Assembly: GCF_963666745.1 (NCBI RefSeq) | Contig: NZ_OY762961.1 | Span: 2,787,274 to 2,851,273 of the forward strand | Reading direction: 5' to 3' | Length of the DNA: 64,000 bases | Source of the DNA: an uncultured Desulfuromonas sp. | GTDB lineage: Bacteria; Desulfobacterota; Desulfuromonadia; Desulfuromonadales; Desulfuromonadaceae | Shown here: positions 10,959-19,878 of the stretch, piece after piece | How positions within the stretch are numbered: the stretch's first letter is position 1 | Layout of the letters: each line of letters starts with the position of its first letter | Notes under the pieces: model-generated | The model's input: only the letters and a program-made list of their open reading frames with translations | Told to the model about the DNA's origin: nothing | The model's database searches: none | Translations under genes and position numbers: made by a program

Positions 10959-12551
10959 CTAGAAGGTGCCGAAGGTGTATTTCTTCTTCATATGATTACG
11001 CAAACGAATGGCAACGCCACTCATCACAATAACAATCAGCACCAACAGCAACGTGGTAACAAACACCATGGGGCGTGCGGCTTCAACATTGGGCGACTGA
11101 AAACCGATGTCATAAATATGGAAGCCAAGATGCATAAACTTGCGCTCCAGATGAAAATAGGGGAACTCTCCATCGAGCGGCAAAGAAGGGGCCAATTTAA
11201 CCACACCGGTGATCATCAATGGTGCGACCTCACCCGCAGCACGCGCCATAGAGAGGATCAACCCGGTCATAATCCCCGGCGACGCCATGGGCAACAGAAT
11301 ACGGGTCAACGTTTGGAACCGTGTCGACCCAAGAGCCAGAGACCCTTCACGGATGCCGCCGGGGATCGCCCCCAACGCCTCTTCTGTCGTCACAATCACC
11401 ACCGGCACCGTCAACAGCGCCAGAGTTAGACTGGCCCACAACAAACCACCGGTACCAAAGGTTGGCGTCGGCAGACGTTCCGGAAAAAACAGCTGATCAA
11501 TACCGCTACCGATGCCGTAGATAAAAAAGCCGAGACCAAAAATACCATAGACGATCGACGGGATTCCGGCCAGATTGTTTACTGCTATCCGTACCAGGCG
11601 GACCATCAGACCTTCTCCGGCATATTCGCTGAGGTAAATCGCTGCAATCACACCGAGAGGGAACGAAAACAGACTCATGACAAAAATCAGCAGAACCGTG
11701 CCGTAAATTGCCGGGAAAAGCCCCCCTTCCGTATTGGACTCACGGGGCTCGCCGACAAAAAGCTCAATTAATTTATTGAGATAGATTCCGGCACGCTGCA
11801 GAACATTCAGGTCATTCGGTTGAAAGCTGCGAACGATCTCCGACAAGGCAATGTGAGCCGGGCGACCGTTAATATCAGTAAAGTTCGCGTAATAGCCTCG
11901 TAAAAGCTGGTTCTGCTTATCTTTCTCGACCATCCAGTGTGCAAAGGACTTCTTTAAATCTGAAATCTCAATGGCGATTTCAACACGCTTTGGATCGTCC
12001 GTTTCAACCCCTCTATAGTGATAAAGAAGATCCTTATTGTTCAGCGCAGAAATTTCACGGTTGATATCATTGATATGGCCATCAATTTCATCAAGCTTAT
12101 CCTGAAGCGGCACAATCATCTCTCGACCAGCTTCAAGCTGCTGCCATAACGGTAAAGTCGTCGCCACGCCTGGAGCAACAACTTCGCTCAGTATTCCGTA
12201 AAAATTACCGTACTCCTGCCGTTCAATGGTGGCGACATGATCCGGCTGGCGACGTTCAATGACATTGTCTTCACGAATCCAGCGGAAGTCCAGACCGTAG
12301 AGATCGCGGTTTCCCACCTTAAGCTGAATGCGCCGAGAGTCTTCCCCCGGAATGGGCTCCTCTTTGAGAACCTCACCCAAGACGGACTGCCCACTGGAAA
12401 GATCAAAGGCGGTCAAACGAGCGGGCCAGAAGGTTCCGAGACCGTTGGCGATGACGACCAAAACCAATATCAGCGCCATCAACAGGGTCGATGTCAGGGC
12501 AGCGGCCGTCATCCAGACCTGGGGCTCACCACGTGTAATAAACTGCTTCAT
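10959..12551 (-). CDS. pstA: Phosphate ABC transporter permease PstA, long form
   Basis: 530 aa, well above the roughly 280-300 aa of E. coli PstA. An N-terminal TM (about residues 15-38) is followed by a roughly 230-residue extracytoplasmic region with heptad-like stretches around [19 protein letters not shown]. The usual permease core comes next, with [15 protein letters not shown] and the EAA-like loop [17 protein letters not shown]. By family knowledge, long PstA proteins with such an N-terminal domain (DUF3333 type) occur with long PstC. ATG at 12551 is chosen over an upstream TTG because GAGG lies 6 bp ahead. Confidence 0.93.
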   Translation of the reverse strand: MKQFITRGEPQVWMTAAALTSTLLMALILVLVVIANGLGTFWPARLTAFDLSSGQSVLGEVLKEEPIPGEDSRRIQLKVGNRDLYGLDFRWIREDNVIERRQPDHVATIERQEYGNFYGILSEVVAPGVATTLPLWQQLEAGREMIVPLQDKLDEIDGHINDINREISALNNKDLLYHYRGVETDDPKRVEIAIEISDLKKSFAHWMVEKDKQNQLLRGYYANFTDINGRPAHIALSEIVRSFQPNDLNVLQRAGIYLNKLIELFVGEPRESNTEGGLFPAIYGTVLLIFVMSLFSFPLGVIAAIYLSEYAGEGLMVRLVRIAVNNLAGIPSIVYGIFGLGFFIYGIGSGIDQLFFPERLPTPTFGTGGLLWASLTLALLTVPVVIVTTEEALGAIPGGIREGSLALGSTRFQTLTRILLPMASPGIMTGLILSMARAAGEVAPLMITGVVKLAPSLPLDGEFPYFHLERKFMHLGFHIYDIGFQSPNVEAARPMVFVTTLLLVLIVIVMSGVAIRLRNHMKKKYTFGTF

Positions 12552-12668
12552 GCGTATCCTCAATTTTCTCTTTCAACCAGGATAAAACAAAAACGAGCAG
12601 GGCTTGAGAATCCATCCCTGATTTTGTCGCCCGTCCATGGTCTTCACAGACGGTGTCTCAACACTCGG

Positions 12669-14891
12669 CTAGAACCGCCCATACTTGCGACGCAACCGAT
12701 GTCGCACAACTTCTGCAACCGTGTTGAGCACAAACGTCAGGATGAACAGCAACACCGCCGACAGGAACAACACCCTGTAGAGCGTATCACCGTGAGGCGC
12801 TTCAGGGATTTCGACGGCAATATTGGCCGACAAGGGTCGCATGCCGTTAAAGATACTCAAATCCATAATCGGCGTATTTCCCGTTGCCATCAAAACGATC
12901 ATTGTTTCACCGACAGCGCGGCCAAGTCCAATCATCACCGCAGCAAAGATCCCAGGGCTGGCCGAAGGCAAAACCACCCGCCATACGGTCTGCCACCGAC
13001 TGGCACCGAGAGCGAGAGAGGCCGCTTTGAGGCTCTGAGGCACATTGGACAACGCATCTTCGGTAATGGTGAAAATGATCGGAATCACCGCAAATCCGAG
13101 AGCAAATGAGATGACGATACTGTTTCGTGAATCGTAACGGACACCCGCCTCGCTGAACAGCCACAGCCTGAAATTGCCGTCAAACAGCCCCTGTTCGAGC
13201 AGAGGGCCAAGCTGTACAGCAATCGCCACGGCCAACACCAACAACGGCGCCATGACGATAAACTCATGGCCGCTTTCGACATACTTCGCCCAAGGGCGGT
13301 CCCGGAATGGCTGCCAAAAGATCAGCAGTAACAGGAAAACCAGTGGAACAGTGACCAAGCTCAACAGAAATCCAGGAAAATGAGCCTCGAGAAGCGGAGC
13401 GAACCAGAGAGCGGCAAGAAATCCGATAATGACCGAGGGCACAGCCGCCATAATCTCAACAGAAGGCTTGATCAGGTCACGCAGACGACGGCTACCAAAC
13501 TGGCTGGTGTACACCGCACCGAGCAGGGCCAGAGGTACGGCAAAAATCATGGCGTAAAAGGTTCCCTTCAGCGTGCCGTAAATCAGGGGCGTCAAGCTCA
13601 TTTTCGCTTCAAAATCATCACTCGCCGAGGACGATTGCCACACATAAGCCGGCTCGGAATAACTCTCATACCAGACTTTGCTGAACAGGGAACTGAAACT
13701 TATTTCAGGGTGGGGGTTATCAATCAACCACAACGCCACCTGACTGTTAGGCTGCAAGGCCACGACACCATCGCCACGTACGGAAATATCAAACAACAAC
13801 ACCGGATCATTATCGGACAATGCCAGCAAATGACGCTCACTGGTGGAATAATCCAGATGAATGACACCGCCCCGGTCAAGACTGACAATGGTACGGTTGC
13901 GCACTGAAGGGACCAAAGCAGCAACAGGCGTGTCGTGTCGCGACAGCGTATGGATCAGCTGCAGACGTTTATGGCCGTCCCCTTCTTCCGTCGGGGTCGG
14001 AAACCAAACAGTCACCTGGCCACCATCGTCACCAACGGCCAGAGAGATCTGCCCGAGCATCAAAGCCATGCTGGTAATAGCGCGTCGATCACGAAAGGCC
14101 TGGAGTTTATCCAGCAGTCGAGGCTCACCCGCCGTACTGAGGTCCCAGCGCAACAGAGCACCATGATCCGTTCCCGCATACAGCATTGTGCCATCGGCAT
14201 TCAACGTGAGCGCAGTGATCTGGTCGGGGTGGACTTTTGTCAGGAGGGTATTTTCTTCACTCGTTTCGACATTGCCGAACAGATCTTCTTCTGTCACCTG
14301 CTGAATAATTTCCAGATCCGAAGCTGCCGTTTGACGGACCAGAACCACCCCGTGGTCGGATTTACGAACTATTGACTTCAAAGCCTTACGGTTGCCCACG
14401 GCGAACTGGCCGGCTTCGTGCAACGAGATATGGGTGATCCGTTTCCCTTTCTCATTGTAGTCGAGGCTAAACACAACCTGTTCAACCGTCAGGTGCCCGT
14501 TGCTCCAGGTCAGGGCATAGCTTCGTGGATCGATTCTTTCAACGGCAGTGACTTGCTGCCCTTCCGCCGCGTAACGGGGATCAAGGCGCTCAAGGACCAA
14601 CCCATTTTCAACCTTGACGAAGGTAAAACGCCCATGGACATCGACGACGTAGACAACTTCGCGATACTCATCCATCCCCAGAGCAAGAATTTTTTTATCA
14701 ACCAGTTCATCGGGCAAGGCAAAACGCTTGCTCAACTCAGCCTGAGGAGCAAAGAAAAGAGGCAGTGCTTCTTTGCCGATCAGCAGCAGAATCAATATCA
14801 CACTGGCGATGACCAGAACGCCGCCAGCACGGATACCGAGAGCTGCCAGCGCATCATGCCGCTTGATCTTACGTAAAACTTTTTTATCCAT
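12669..14891 (-). CDS. pstC: Phosphate ABC transporter permease PstC, long form with beta-propeller-like insert
   Basis: 740 aa versus about 320 in E. coli. One N-terminal TM (about residues 20-45) is followed by roughly 370 residues with repeat-like blades, for example MLYAGTDHGALLRWDLS and GDDGGQVTVWF, that read like WD40 repeats. Then comes the binding-protein-dependent permease core (about 430-740), with the EAA-like loop ALSNVPQSLKAASLALGASR. Such large permeases are known in some Gammaproteobacteria (COG4590-like). Start MDKKVLRKIKRHD at 14891; upstream codons overlapping the intergenic hairpin are unlikely to be coding. It pairs with long PstA. Confidence 0.92.
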   Translation of the reverse strand: MDKKVLRKIKRHDALAALGIRAGGVLVIASVILILLLIGKEALPLFFAPQAELSKRFALPDELVDKKILALGMDEYREVVYVVDVHGRFTFVKVENGLVLERLDPRYAAEGQQVTAVERIDPRSYALTWSNGHLTVEQVVFSLDYNEKGKRITHISLHEAGQFAVGNRKALKSIVRKSDHGVVLVRQTAASDLEIIQQVTEEDLFGNVETSEENTLLTKVHPDQITALTLNADGTMLYAGTDHGALLRWDLSTAGEPRLLDKLQAFRDRRAITSMALMLGQISLAVGDDGGQVTVWFPTPTEEGDGHKRLQLIHTLSRHDTPVAALVPSVRNRTIVSLDRGGVIHLDYSTSERHLLALSDNDPVLLFDISVRGDGVVALQPNSQVALWLIDNPHPEISFSSLFSKVWYESYSEPAYVWQSSSASDDFEAKMSLTPLIYGTLKGTFYAMIFAVPLALLGAVYTSQFGSRRLRDLIKPSVEIMAAVPSVIIGFLAALWFAPLLEAHFPGFLLSLVTVPLVFLLLLIFWQPFRDRPWAKYVESGHEFIVMAPLLVLAVAIAVQLGPLLEQGLFDGNFRLWLFSEAGVRYDSRNSIVISFALGFAVIPIIFTITEDALSNVPQSLKAASLALGASRWQTVWRVVLPSASPGIFAAVMIGLGRAVGETMIVLMATGNTPIMDLSIFNGMRPLSANIAVEIPEAPHGDTLYRVLFLSAVLLFILTFVLNTVAEVVRHRLRRKYGRF

Positions 14892-14950
14892 AGAGCTATC
14901 ACCCGACGTACATGGTCTAACGACCTGCAGGACAATACCGTCAGACACGT

Positions 14951-14979
14951 GCACCGCCCGACAAAGTGCCGGGCGGTGC
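14951..14979 (-). terminator. pstS-pstC intercistronic stem-loop
   Basis: A perfect 10 bp stem, GCACCGCCCG with CGGGCGGTGC, around a 9-base loop. It sits between the pstS stop and the pstC start on the transcribed strand, with no T-run. A partial terminator or mRNA-stabilising hairpin here would raise the pstS:pstC ratio, as is usual for binding-protein operons. The role is inferred. Confidence 0.6.
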
Positions 14980-15030
14980 CATGATCCAGCAATCAATTGT
15001 CATCCGGTCGATCCGGATAAACACTGATTG

Positions 15031-16032
15031 TTACTTGAGCTTGGCCAGTTCCTTGGCTGCAACCGGGGCAGGCAGCGGCAAGTAGCCGTCTTTAACAACG
15101 ATCTGCTGACCTTCTTTGGACAATACGAAGGTAATAAACTCAGAGATCAGCGTAGGCAGAGGTTCATTGGGCTTTTTAACCACGTTGAGGTAAAGCATGC
15201 GGCCCAGAGGATAGGTACCGTTGAGTACGTTCTCATAGGTCGGTTCGTAAGCCGTTTCTCCGTCCTTTTTGGACAGAGCGATCGCTTTAACACCGGAAGT
15301 ACGGTAACCGATACCGGAGTAACCGATACCACCGAGGTCTTCAGTGACAGAGAGAACAACAGAGGCAGAACCGGGTTGCTCTTTTACGGTATCTTTGTAG
15401 TCACCCTTAAACAGTGCGTGGTCTTTAAAATAGCCATAGGTACCGGAAGCGGAATTACGGCCATACAGGCTGATAGGCAGATTGGCGAACTTGCCGGTCA
15501 AACCGAGATCACCCCAGACAATGGCCTCACGAGCAGCACCACCTTTACGGTTTTTAGAGAAAATCGCGTCGATCTGCTGCAGAGACAGGGAATCAACAGG
15601 GTTGTCCTTGTTAACAAAAACACCCAGAGAGTCCAGAGCAACACCAATTGTGGTCGGCTTGAAACCGTAACGCTGCTCAAATTTCTCGATTTCACTGCTC
15701 TTCATTTTACGGGACATGGGACCGATCTGAGCGGCACCTTCGATCAGAGCGGGAGGAGCCGTACTGGAACCTTTACCTTCGATCTGAATGTTGACATTGG
15801 GATACTTGGCGCGGAAAGATTCCGCCCAGAATGTCATCAGGTTGTTGAGCGTATCGGAACCAACACTGCTCAGGTTACCACCGACGCCCTGTACGGTAAC
15901 ATAGTCGGACAGATTGACATCAACTTGGGGCGCAGACGCCTGACTGGGAACCGCCGTCAGCAGCATTGCTGCTACAACAGAGGCTGTCGCGGCAAACCGC
16001 TTAACAACACTTCCTACTGCCATTGTTTTCAT
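15031..16032 (-). CDS. pstS: Periplasmic phosphate-binding protein PstS
   Basis: 333 aa. A Sec signal peptide is visible (basic start, hydrophobic [13 protein letters not shown], cleavage near SQASA). The phosphate-binding family stretches are [39 protein letters not shown], and [14 protein letters not shown]. It captures phosphate for PstCAB. Start at 16032 has AAGGAG 7 bp upstream. It is first gene of the operon, behind the Pho-box-like repeats at 16128-16171. Confidence 0.97.
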   Translation of the reverse strand: MKTMAVGSVVKRFAATASVVAAMLLTAVPSQASAPQVDVNLSDYVTVQGVGGNLSSVGSDTLNNLMTFWAESFRAKYPNVNIQIEGKGSSTAPPALIEGAAQIGPMSRKMKSSEIEKFEQRYGFKPTTIGVALDSLGVFVNKDNPVDSLSLQQIDAIFSKNRKGGAAREAIVWGDLGLTGKFANLPISLYGRNSASGTYGYFKDHALFKGDYKDTVKEQPGSASVVLSVTEDLGGIGYSGIGYRTSGVKAIALSKKDGETAYEPTYENVLNGTYPLGRMLYLNVVKKPNEPLPTLISEFITFVLSKEGQQIVVKDGYLPLPAPVAAKELAKLK

Positions 16033-16095
16033 CCTGATTCTCCTTGAAGTTTCATCGACTTTAATCTCAAACCAGCTGCAATGTTCAGCGGTTTG

Positions 16096-16113
16096 CCTCG
16101 ATATCGATCGAGG
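16096..16113 (-). promoter_or_regulatory. Stem-loop in the pstS leader
   Basis: Perfect inverted repeat CCTCGAT-ATCG-ATCGAGG placed just downstream of the candidate -10 of pstS, so it would lie at or near the 5' end of the mRNA. It could stabilise the transcript 5' end or bind a second regulator. The function is inferred only from position. Confidence 0.45.
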
Positions 16114-16127
16114 TTTAAAACTTCGCT

Positions 16128-16171
16128 AAAGGTGACGCCATAGTGTTAGGATAAGGTTAGGGCTATGTAAG
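16128..16171 (-). promoter_or_regulatory. Pho-box-like array upstream of pstS
   Basis: Four direct units spaced exactly 11 bp on the minus strand: CTTACATAGCC, CTAACCTTATC, CTAACACTATG, GCGTCACCTTT. The 11 bp helical phasing and C-T-x-A-C core are what PhoB-family half-sites look like by established knowledge, although the core differs from the E. coli CTGTCAT. A TTTAAA follows about 8-13 bp downstream (about 16115-16120) as a possible -10. This supports phosphate-starvation control of pstSCAB-phoU. Confidence 0.65.
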
Positions 16172-16260
16172 AAGGGCGCTAAGTTCTGTTGAGCGTGCCG
16201 TTAGAAAGCGGCGTTTTTTAAGGGAGTTCTACAGCCTAACGGAAAAGACGGATGTGACGT

Positions 16261-16629
16261 CTACTCTTTGAAGTCAGCGGGAAAGCAGTCCTGATTCTGA
16301 GGAAGAAAGTTCTGCCCCCATTGGTACATCTGATCCAGAATCGGCACCACACTGTGGCCAAGGTCGGTCAGAGAATATTCAACCCGAGGGGGCACTTCAG
16401 GATAGACCTGTCGATAGACCAAACCATCCTGCTCAAGATCACGAAGCTGCTGGGTGAGCATTTTCTGAGTGATCCGCGGTAACCGACGCTGCAATTGACT
16501 GAAGCGGAGGACCTTATGTTTAAGATGCCAGAGGATAAGACTCTTCCACTTGCCGCCGATGACATCCAAGGTGATCTCGACCGGACAGCGATAATTTTTT
16601 TCTTCTACAGTTATTTCATTCTTAACCAT
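16261..16629 (-). CDS. HxlR-family winged-helix transcriptional regulator
   Basis: 122 aa. The HxlR core is obvious: the near-N-terminal single Cys in YRCPVEITLDVIGGKWKSL, the wHTH with LQRRLPRITQKMLTQQLRDLE, and the wing VPPRVEYSLTDLG. Members often respond to reactive electrophiles or quinones through that cysteine. It is divergent from the YhdH-type reductase at 16762, which is the likely target. ATG at 16629 is preferred; a GTG four codons upstream is possible. Effector unknown. Confidence 0.9.
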   Translation of the reverse strand: MVKNEITVEEKNYRCPVEITLDVIGGKWKSLILWHLKHKVLRFSQLQRRLPRITQKMLTQQLRDLEQDGLVYRQVYPEVPPRVEYSLTDLGHSVVPILDQMYQWGQNFLPQNQDCFPADFKE

Positions 16630-16761
16630 CTGAAATCTCACAATAGTATCTTTTAGGTGACTACCAAACTTACGAGTAGGTACTTGCCGATATGATCTTT
16701 CCTTTCTACACTTCTTGCAACAAAAAAGAATTTTCTCTACAAACAGTCAAAGGAGCACACG

Positions 16762-17754
16762 ATGTCTACACCCTTTCGCGCTTTTCTGGTGACCAGCCCC
16801 GAGCCAAAACAATTTGTCCGCCAGGTCGTTGAACGCGACGTTGATGCGCTGCCAGCGGGAGAGCTCCTGGTCCGCGTGGCGTATTCATCTCTTAACTACA
16901 AAGACGCCCTGTCCGCGACCGGCAATCCCGGAGTCACACGACATTACCCGCACACCCCCGGCATTGATGCCGCCGGCGTCGTGGTTGAGTGCTGTGACGG
17001 CCGCTTTTCAACGGGTGAAGAGGTTATTGTGACCAGCTACGATCTGGGCATGGAAACTGATGGCGGCTTCTCTGAAATGATTCGGGTTCCAAGCGCCTGG
17101 GCGCTTAAGCTTCCCGCAGAAATGACGTTAAAACAAAGCATGATGTATGGCACTGCCGGTTTGACCGCCGCGTTAAGTGTACAACAGCTGGTTGAGGGAG
17201 GAGTCACCCCGCAACAGGGGGAAGTCCTTGTTACCGGTGCCACCGGAGGTGTCGGCAGTCTGGCCGTGGCCATTCTTGCCAAGCTGGGTTATCAGGTGAC
17301 TGCTGCAACGGGAAAACTTTCAGAACGCGACTACCTCACAGGACTTGGCGCCACAACGGTTATCACCCGTGACGAGGTGACTGAAAACAACGAACGCCCT
17401 TTGATTAAACCTCGCTGGGCTGGCGTGGTCGATTGTGTCGGTGGCCCAATGCTTGCCGCCGCGATCAAGGCAACCCGATACGACGGTGTTGTCACCTGCT
17501 GCGGCTTGGTCGGCTCGCCCAATCTCGACATCAATGTTTTCCCTTTTATCCTGCGGGGCGTGCGGCTGATCGGCATCGACTCAGCAGAGTGCCCGATGCC
17601 TCGCCGCCAGGCGGTATGGAAGAAGCTCGCAAACGAATGGGCACTACCGCAGCTGGACAGCATGAATGACGAGATCAGTCTGGACGGCTTGAAAGATGCC
17701 ATCGAATCAATGCTGGCCGGGACATTGAAACGACGGATTCTGGTCAAGCCATGA
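16762..17754 (+). CDS. YhdH/AcuI-type zinc-free NADPH-dependent oxidoreductase
   Basis: 330 aa medium-chain reductase of the quinone oxidoreductase group. A GroES-like N-terminal domain (SSLNYKDALSATGNPGVTR) precedes a Rossmann domain with TGATGGVGSLAVAILAKLGY. The closest subgroup is YhdH/AcuI (acrylyl-CoA reductase), judged from FRAFLV at the start, the NYKDALSATG segment and the length. No zinc-ligand cysteines of alcohol dehydrogenase type are seen. AAAGGAG lies ahead of the ATG. It is divergently arranged with the HxlR gene, suggesting induction by an electrophile or enoyl substrate. The exact substrate cannot be told. Confidence 0.88.
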   Translation: MSTPFRAFLVTSPEPKQFVRQVVERDVDALPAGELLVRVAYSSLNYKDALSATGNPGVTRHYPHTPGIDAAGVVVECCDGRFSTGEEVIVTSYDLGMETDGGFSEMIRVPSAWALKLPAEMTLKQSMMYGTAGLTAALSVQQLVEGGVTPQQGEVLVTGATGGVGSLAVAILAKLGYQVTAATGKLSERDYLTGLGATTVITRDEVTENNERPLIKPRWAGVVDCVGGPMLAAAIKATRYDGVVTCCGLVGSPNLDINVFPFILRGVRLIGIDSAECPMPRRQAVWKKLANEWALPQLDSMNDEISLDGLKDAIESMLAGTLKRRILVKP

Positions 17755-17770
17755 CGCGCTCCAACAAAAT

Positions 17771-17800
17771 GACCAAGAGCCGGGAAACCGGCTCTTGGTC
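17771..17800. terminator. Bidirectional terminator hairpin
   Basis: A perfect 13 bp stem, GACCAAGAGCCGG and CCGGCTCTTGGTC, closed by a GAAA (GNRA) tetraloop. It lies between the convergent YhdH and CvfB-like genes. No long T-run follows on either side, but the position and strength fit transcription termination in both directions. Confidence 0.75.
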
Positions 17801-17836
17801 ATATAGACTCAAACGTTATCCGACTGAGGATGTCAA

Positions 17837-18658
17837 CTAGCTCAAACGGATTTCATTTTCAGCAATCTCAATCAACCGCTCCTTATACAAAATGCCCACA
17901 GCGCGCTTGAACGCCTTCTTGCTCAAACCCAGCACCTGCTCGATTTCTTCAGGAGAGCTTTTATCCGTCAGAGGCAACCGCCCTTCGACCTGCAATGCTT
18001 CAAAGACCACCTGACGCGCCTCATCCATACCGGCCTTGCCCACTTTGCGTAATGTGATGTCGATCAAATGATCTTCGCGCACGCGCAACACATAGGCTTT
18101 ACCCTGTTCACCTCTTTTGAGATCGGGTGGTAAGTCATCGCGATAAATCAGGCCAGCGTAACGGTTGTTGACAATGACCTTGGCACCAAGGTCAGTCAAT
18201 TGCCAGATCAGCACATCGACTTCTTCACCTGGGCTGAAGGGGATATCTTCGGCATCCAGATGGCGTTCAATGCGGGTACTGCCGATCAGCCGCCCGCTAT
18301 TATCAATGCCGACATGAACAATATAGTCGCGACCGACCTTCAGCCGCTCCGGCTGTTCCGCAAATGGCACCAGTAACTCTTTGTCGAGTCCCCAGTCTAC
18401 AAAGGCACCGAACTTGTTGGACTGACTGACGCGCATTAAGGCGAACTGACCCGCTTCAGCCAACGGCTTATTAAACGTCGCCATCAGCTGATCCTGGCGG
18501 CCATTATAGACAAACACCGTCAGCTCATCGCCCACCCGGGTCGCCATGGGACATTCTTTTTTCGGCAAGAGTACCGGCTGCTCTTCAAGCAACAATGTGG
18601 CACCGCGATCATCACGCGACACCACTACCAGCGTATGCCAACAACCAATCTGAACCAT
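17837..18658 (-). CDS. CvfB/YitL-like S1 RNA-binding protein
   Basis: 273 aa. Successive S1-type beta-barrel segments are visible: an N-terminal one (LTVFVYNGRQDQLMATFNKP), a second (LMRVSQSNKFGAFVDWGL), and a third (EVDVLIWQLTDLGAKVIVNN). A C-terminal winged-helix ends with VLGLSKKAFKRAVGILYKE. This order is that of CvfB (conserved virulence factor B), thought to bind RNA. Start at 18658 has AAAGG 5 bp upstream. It lies 18 bp downstream of the ppnP stop, so the two may share a transcript. Confidence 0.88.
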   Translation of the reverse strand: MVQIGCWHTLVVVSRDDRGATLLLEEQPVLLPKKECPMATRVGDELTVFVYNGRQDQLMATFNKPLAEAGQFALMRVSQSNKFGAFVDWGLDKELLVPFAEQPERLKVGRDYIVHVGIDNSGRLIGSTRIERHLDAEDIPFSPGEEVDVLIWQLTDLGAKVIVNNRYAGLIYRDDLPPDLKRGEQGKAYVLRVREDHLIDITLRKVGKAGMDEARQVVFEALQVEGRLPLTDKSSPEEIEQVLGLSKKAFKRAVGILYKERLIEIAENEIRLS

Positions 18659-18676
18659 GGCAGCCTTTCTGGACCG

Positions 18677-19009
18677 TTAAGAGATAAATGAGCAGACGTA
18701 TTCCATCCCTTCGTCCGCTACTTCAATTTCAAAAAAGGATTTCGCCGGCACATCAAACCAGGTCCCGGCTTCAAAACCGATCCAGTCGCCTTGACCGGCA
18801 ACTTTCACTTTACACTGACCGGCGATGATTTCCATTTTTTCCGCTGCATCAGTTTCAAAACGATAGCTGCCGGCAAACATGACACCGAGCGTCTTTTTCT
18901 CACCATTCGGCAAAACAAGACTGTGACTGATCACCTTGCCATCAAAATAAAGGTTGGCCTTACATGTCACAGTGGCTTGAACAAACTCTTGAGGGGATTG
19001 ATAATTCAT
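18677..19009 (-). CDS. ppnP: Pyrimidine/purine nucleoside phosphorylase PpnP
   Basis: 110 aa single cupin of the PpnP (YaiE, DUF1255) family, about 15 residues longer than E. coli PpnP. Key stretches are KANLYFDGKVISHSL, KTLGVMFAGSYRFET, and the C-terminal FEAGTWFDVPAKSFFEIEV. It phosphorolyses nucleosides to free base plus ribose-1-phosphate in the family. ATG at 19009 follows GGAGAGAG; the frame is open further upstream but reads into the flanking region. Confidence 0.92.
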   Translation of the reverse strand: MNYQSPQEFVQATVTCKANLYFDGKVISHSLVLPNGEKKTLGVMFAGSYRFETDAAEKMEIIAGQCKVKVAGQGDWIGFEAGTWFDVPAKSFFEIEVADEGMEYVCSFIS

Positions 19010-19050
19010 CTCTCTCTCCATTGAAAGTAACCATTCAAAAAAGTATCGGT

Positions 19051-19437
19051 TTATTCCATGGGCAACCGGGCTTGACGCCAAGCCGCCATGTGTCCTTTAA
19101 GAAAAGCAACGGGACGGACACCGATCATCAGAAACAGTCCGCGAGCCAACACCGCTCGCGGACCATGTTCACAATAGATCACAAGCCCATCCAACTCTTT
19201 TGGCAATTTTGATCGACTGAACAGCACCGACCAAAACGGAATATGAATCGCTCCCGGCACATGCCCGGACTGATATTCGAACGAACTGCGTACATCCACG
19301 ACCACAGGACGGTTCTTTTTTTTCAGCTGTTGGCTCAATGCTTTCGGTGCAATATTTTCACCGCAGGCGGCAATGGCAAAAAACAGGATTGCAGCACCAC
19401 CAAACAGGGGGCCGCGCCATTTCATCAACAGTTCCAT
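19051..19437 (-). CDS. Rhodanese-domain lipoprotein
   Basis: 128 aa. An N-terminal hydrophobic segment ends in a lipobox (FFAIAAC, Cys25), so it is probably a lipoprotein. It is followed by a compact rhodanese domain: VVVDVRSSFEYQSGHVPGAIHIP and active-site loop YCEHGPRA with the catalytic Cys. It could handle sulfane sulfur in the cell envelope. Start chosen at 19437 behind AAGGAGAA. About 40 bp upstream of ppnP on the same strand. Confidence 0.88.
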   Translation of the reverse strand: MELLMKWRGPLFGGAAILFFAIAACGENIAPKALSQQLKKKNRPVVVDVRSSFEYQSGHVPGAIHIPFWSVLFSRSKLPKELDGLVIYCEHGPRAVLARGLFLMIGVRPVAFLKGHMAAWRQARLPME

Positions 19438-19584
19438 ACGTTCTCCTTTGTTGACTGTGGCGTGCAGCATAACACGGCAAAAGACAAAACAATAGAGGGC
19501 AACAGCATTGCAGAATGATGATTCATGGGGCAAGCTGGAGAGAACTTAAATGGAGAGCTCATTGCAAAAAAGCAGGGAGGGAAT

Positions 19585-19872
19585 ATGGAGCACTTTCAAC
19601 GACTGGCCGAAGCCATCCGCAAAGAACATGAGCAGGGAGAACTCCCCGATTACCTGGTCGCACCATTACAGATGGTCATCGAAAATGCCGAACACTATCA
19701 GAACCGCCTGGACCTGGTCGAATGCCTTGTTGAACAATTGTCAGACCTTGATCCCTACAGCGACTGTGGCTGTTTTGGCGAAGGCTATACCGTCTCTGAT
19801 CTGATCACGACCTTGAAAAAACTCGACATTGAGGTCTCTGGCGCAACACCGTCTCAATGTTCTCTGCCTTAA
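19585..19872 (+). CDS. Small conserved-type hypothetical protein
   Basis: 95 aa, not recognised. Soluble, mostly helical and acidic (MEHFQRLAEAIRKEHEQ, NRLDLVECLVEQLSDLDP), with two cysteines in SDCGCFGEGYTVSDL and another near the end (SQCSLP). The ATG at 19585 follows GGGAGG; upstream in-frame codons overlap the rhodanese promoter region. It converges on the LysR gene with only 6 bp between. No function can be assigned. Confidence 0.7.
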   Translation: MEHFQRLAEAIRKEHEQGELPDYLVAPLQMVIENAEHYQNRLDLVECLVEQLSDLDPYSDCGCFGEGYTVSDLITTLKKLDIEVSGATPSQCSLP

Positions 19873-19878
19873 GGCCGT

